From positions 1-64,000 of the forward strand of contig NZOF01000077.1 of the NCBI GenBank assembly GCA_002695185.1: 64,000 bases of DNA. Reading direction: 5' to 3'. The notes beneath the pieces were generated by a model that saw only the letters and a list, made by a program, of their open reading frames with translations, was not told where the DNA came from and searched no databases. The first letter of the stretch is position 1. Every line of letters starts with the position of its first letter. This document shows positions 62,699 to 64,000 of this stretch, piece after piece. The translations under genes and the position numbers were made by a program. This DNA comes from Erythrobacter sp. (GTDB taxonomy: Bacteria > Pseudomonadota > Alphaproteobacteria > Sphingomonadales > Sphingomonadaceae).

Positions 62699-63592
62699 TC
62701 AGCCGCGCTTTCTTGCCTGCGCGTAGCTGCCGAGAAGGCGCACGCCATTGGTCTGGAATTCCAGTTCCTCCAGCGCGGCGTCCACGCGCGGATCGCCCGG
62801 CGCGCCTTCGATGTCGGCATAGAACCGGGTGGCGGCAAAGCTGGCGCCCTTCTGGTAGCTTTCCAGCTTGGTCATGTTGACGCCATTGGTGGCGAAGCAG
62901 CCCAGCGCCTTGTAAAGCGCTGCGGGCACGTTCTTCACCTCGAAGATCAGGGTCGTCATCGCCTGCTGTGCCTCGATCGCTGCGGGATCGCGCGGCTCTT
63001 TCGCCAGCACCACGAAGCGGGTGGTATTGTCCGCCGCGTCTTCCACCGCGTTTTCGATGATGTCGAGCCCGTAGAGTTCGGCCGCCATGGGCGGTGCCAG
63101 CGCGCAGAATTTGGGATCCCGCATTTCGGCGACATAGGCCGCTGCGCCCGCCGTATCGGCATGGGCCAGCGCGATGATGCCATTTTTCTGCAAATATTCA
63201 CGCGACTGGCCCAGCGCCTGCGGATGGCTGTAGGCGGCTTCGAACGGACCGGGTCCCGTCGCCATCAGGGCGTGGGTAATCCGCATGAAATGTTCCGCCA
63301 CGATCGACAGCCCGCTTTCGGGCAGTAGGAAGTGGATGTCCGAAACCCGGCCGTGCTGACTATTCTCGATGGGAATCATCGCACAGCCCGCGCGCCCCTG
63401 CTTCACTGCGTCCAGCGCATCCTCGAACCCCAGATAGGGCAGCGGAAGGCATTTGGGATCGAACTGCATCGTCGCCTGATGCGAATTGGAACCGGGCGCG
63501 CCGCCGAAGGCGACCGCGCGTTGCGGATCGGTGGCGGCGGCCTGCCGCATGGTATCGACCATGTCGACGGCGGGTTTGGCGAAGGTACGCAT
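62699..63592 (-). CDS. pheA: Prephenate dehydratase
   Basis: This 297-residue monofunctional enzyme converts prephenate to phenylpyruvate for phenylalanine synthesis. The catalytic domain has VAFGGAPGSNSHQA, MIPIENSQHGRVSD and the catalytic TTRFVVLAKEP. The C-terminal ACT domain carries TLIFEVKNVPAALYKALGCFATNGVNMTKLES, which binds phenylalanine for feedback control. It is divergent from the cytochrome c gene, a pairing common in alphaproteobacteria. Confidence 0.95.
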   Translation of the reverse strand: MRTFAKPAVDMVDTMRQAAATDPQRAVAFGGAPGSNSHQATMQFDPKCLPLPYLGFEDALDAVKQGRAGCAMIPIENSQHGRVSDIHFLLPESGLSIVAEHFMRITHALMATGPGPFEAAYSHPQALGQSREYLQKNGIIALAHADTAGAAAYVAEMRDPKFCALAPPMAAELYGLDIIENAVEDAADNTTRFVVLAKEPRDPAAIEAQQAMTTLIFEVKNVPAALYKALGCFATNGVNMTKLESYQKGASFAATRFYADIEGAPGDPRVDAALEELEFQTNGVRLLGSYAQARKRG

Positions 63593-63724
63593 GGCCGGGC
63601 GTGTTAGCGCTCATTTCGCCTTGCGCAACCACTAAGGCAGTCGCGGCACTTGCGCGAGCGCGCCCGTCGCACTAGAGCGGCGCGCAACCATCAGACCACA
63701 CGGATTCTCGCAGGCTTTCACGCA

Positions 63725-64000
63725 ATGGACGATCGTTTCAACACCGCTTCCGGCTGGGTTCTCTTTTCCGGCATCGTCGCGCTCGGCGCATCCATCGCTT
63801 CGGGCATGTATTTCCACGCCGATGGACATGAGGAATTCGAAGACGGCGAATGGGGCTTCTTCGTCGAAGGTGCGGAAGAGGAAGGCGGCGCCGATGCCGG
63901 TCCCGACCTGGGCACGCTTCTGGCCAGCGCCGATGCGGCTGCCGGTGAAAAAGTCTTCGCCAAATGCAGCGCCTGCCACACCATCAACCAGGGCGGCGCC
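63725..64000 (+). CDS. Membrane-anchored cytochrome c, cut off by window end
   Basis: 92 residues are visible. An uncleaved N-terminal membrane anchor ([20 protein letters not shown], about 11-30) is followed by an acidic, Gly-rich linker and the start of a class I cytochrome c domain. The haem motif is CSACH (about 81-85) in [18 protein letters not shown]. It resembles CycM/cytochrome c552, which passes electrons from the bc1 complex to cytochrome c oxidase. The rest of the domain, including the distal Met ligand, lies outside the window. Confidence 0.9.
   Translation, partial: MDDRFNTASGWVLFSGIVALGASIASGMYFHADGHEEFEDGEWGFFVEGAEEEGGADAGPDLGTLLASADAAAGEKVFAKCSACHTINQGGA

Overview
The window is one continuous stretch of an alphaproteobacterial chromosome, almost certainly Sphingomonadales and most like the Erythrobacteraceae. 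I infer this from high-GC coding, many Caulobacter/sphingomonad-type families (a TonB-dependent receptor with SapC, cupin and tryptophan-halogenase neighbours, CC_3452, UPF0262, DUF3667, DUF885), a zinc-free L36, and the gene orders rpmH-rnpA-yidD-yidC-engB and pheA divergent from a membrane-anchored cytochrome c. No insertion sequence, prophage, integrase or CRISPR array was seen. The window opens inside a tRNA-Leu and closes inside the cytochrome c gene.

Layout. 1-2.7 kb: tRNA-Leu(CAG) and a first TonB-dependent receptor. 2.7-9.4 kb: a second, Caulobacter-type receptor behind two LacI-like palindromes, followed by SapC, a cupin-like/JmjC protein and a flavin-dependent halogenase (outer-membrane nutrient uptake locus). 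9.4-14.8 kb: moaA, a BigR-like ArsR regulator divergent from a racemase (AMACR)-ALDH-MaoC acyl-CoA operon, and ExoD. 14.9-31.8 kb: housekeeping and small genes: ftsH, a lipoprotein, DUF3667, a fatty acid hydroxylase, DUF3072, rpoZ, a phospholipase D family protein, dnaB, UPF0262, a degenerate GH25 protein, cdd, an LD-carboxypeptidase, an M14 carboxypeptidase, DUF4136, galE, rpmJ, a HAD phosphatase, CC_3452 and an HxlR regulator. 31.9-34.3 kb: a small unknown gene behind paired TGACGTCA sites, a MarR regulator divergent from a membrane protein, and a lipoprotein hydrolase. 34.4-39.5 kb: yifB, then rpmH-rnpA-yidD-yidC-engB. 39.5-44.4 kb: a secreted unknown, aroC, then ruvA-membrane protein-DsrE-like-ruvB. 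44.5-54.8 kb: acnA, a DMT transporter, two convergent L,D-transpeptidases, an HDAC-family deacetylase with ppa, ispG and FadL. 55-64 kb: zntB-like CorA, DUF885, SDR, a mechanosensitive channel, isoaspartyl peptidase, an OmpA-type porin, pheA and the start of a cytochrome c gene.

The features that ordinary annotation does not explain are mostly non-coding. The strongest is an array of nine GTGAC motifs at a regular 20-23 bp step (two helical turns) in the aroC/ruvA divergent region (41404-41579). Others are the paired palindromes at the second TonB receptor, the AT-rich palindrome next to the BigR-like regulator, two TGACGTCA palindromes 26 bp apart, and similar hairpin plus TTTATTTGAT leaders before rpmJ and rpmH. 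On the protein side, the GH25-like protein lacks its catalytic acids, and one gene appears to start at CTG overlapping the upstream stop codon.
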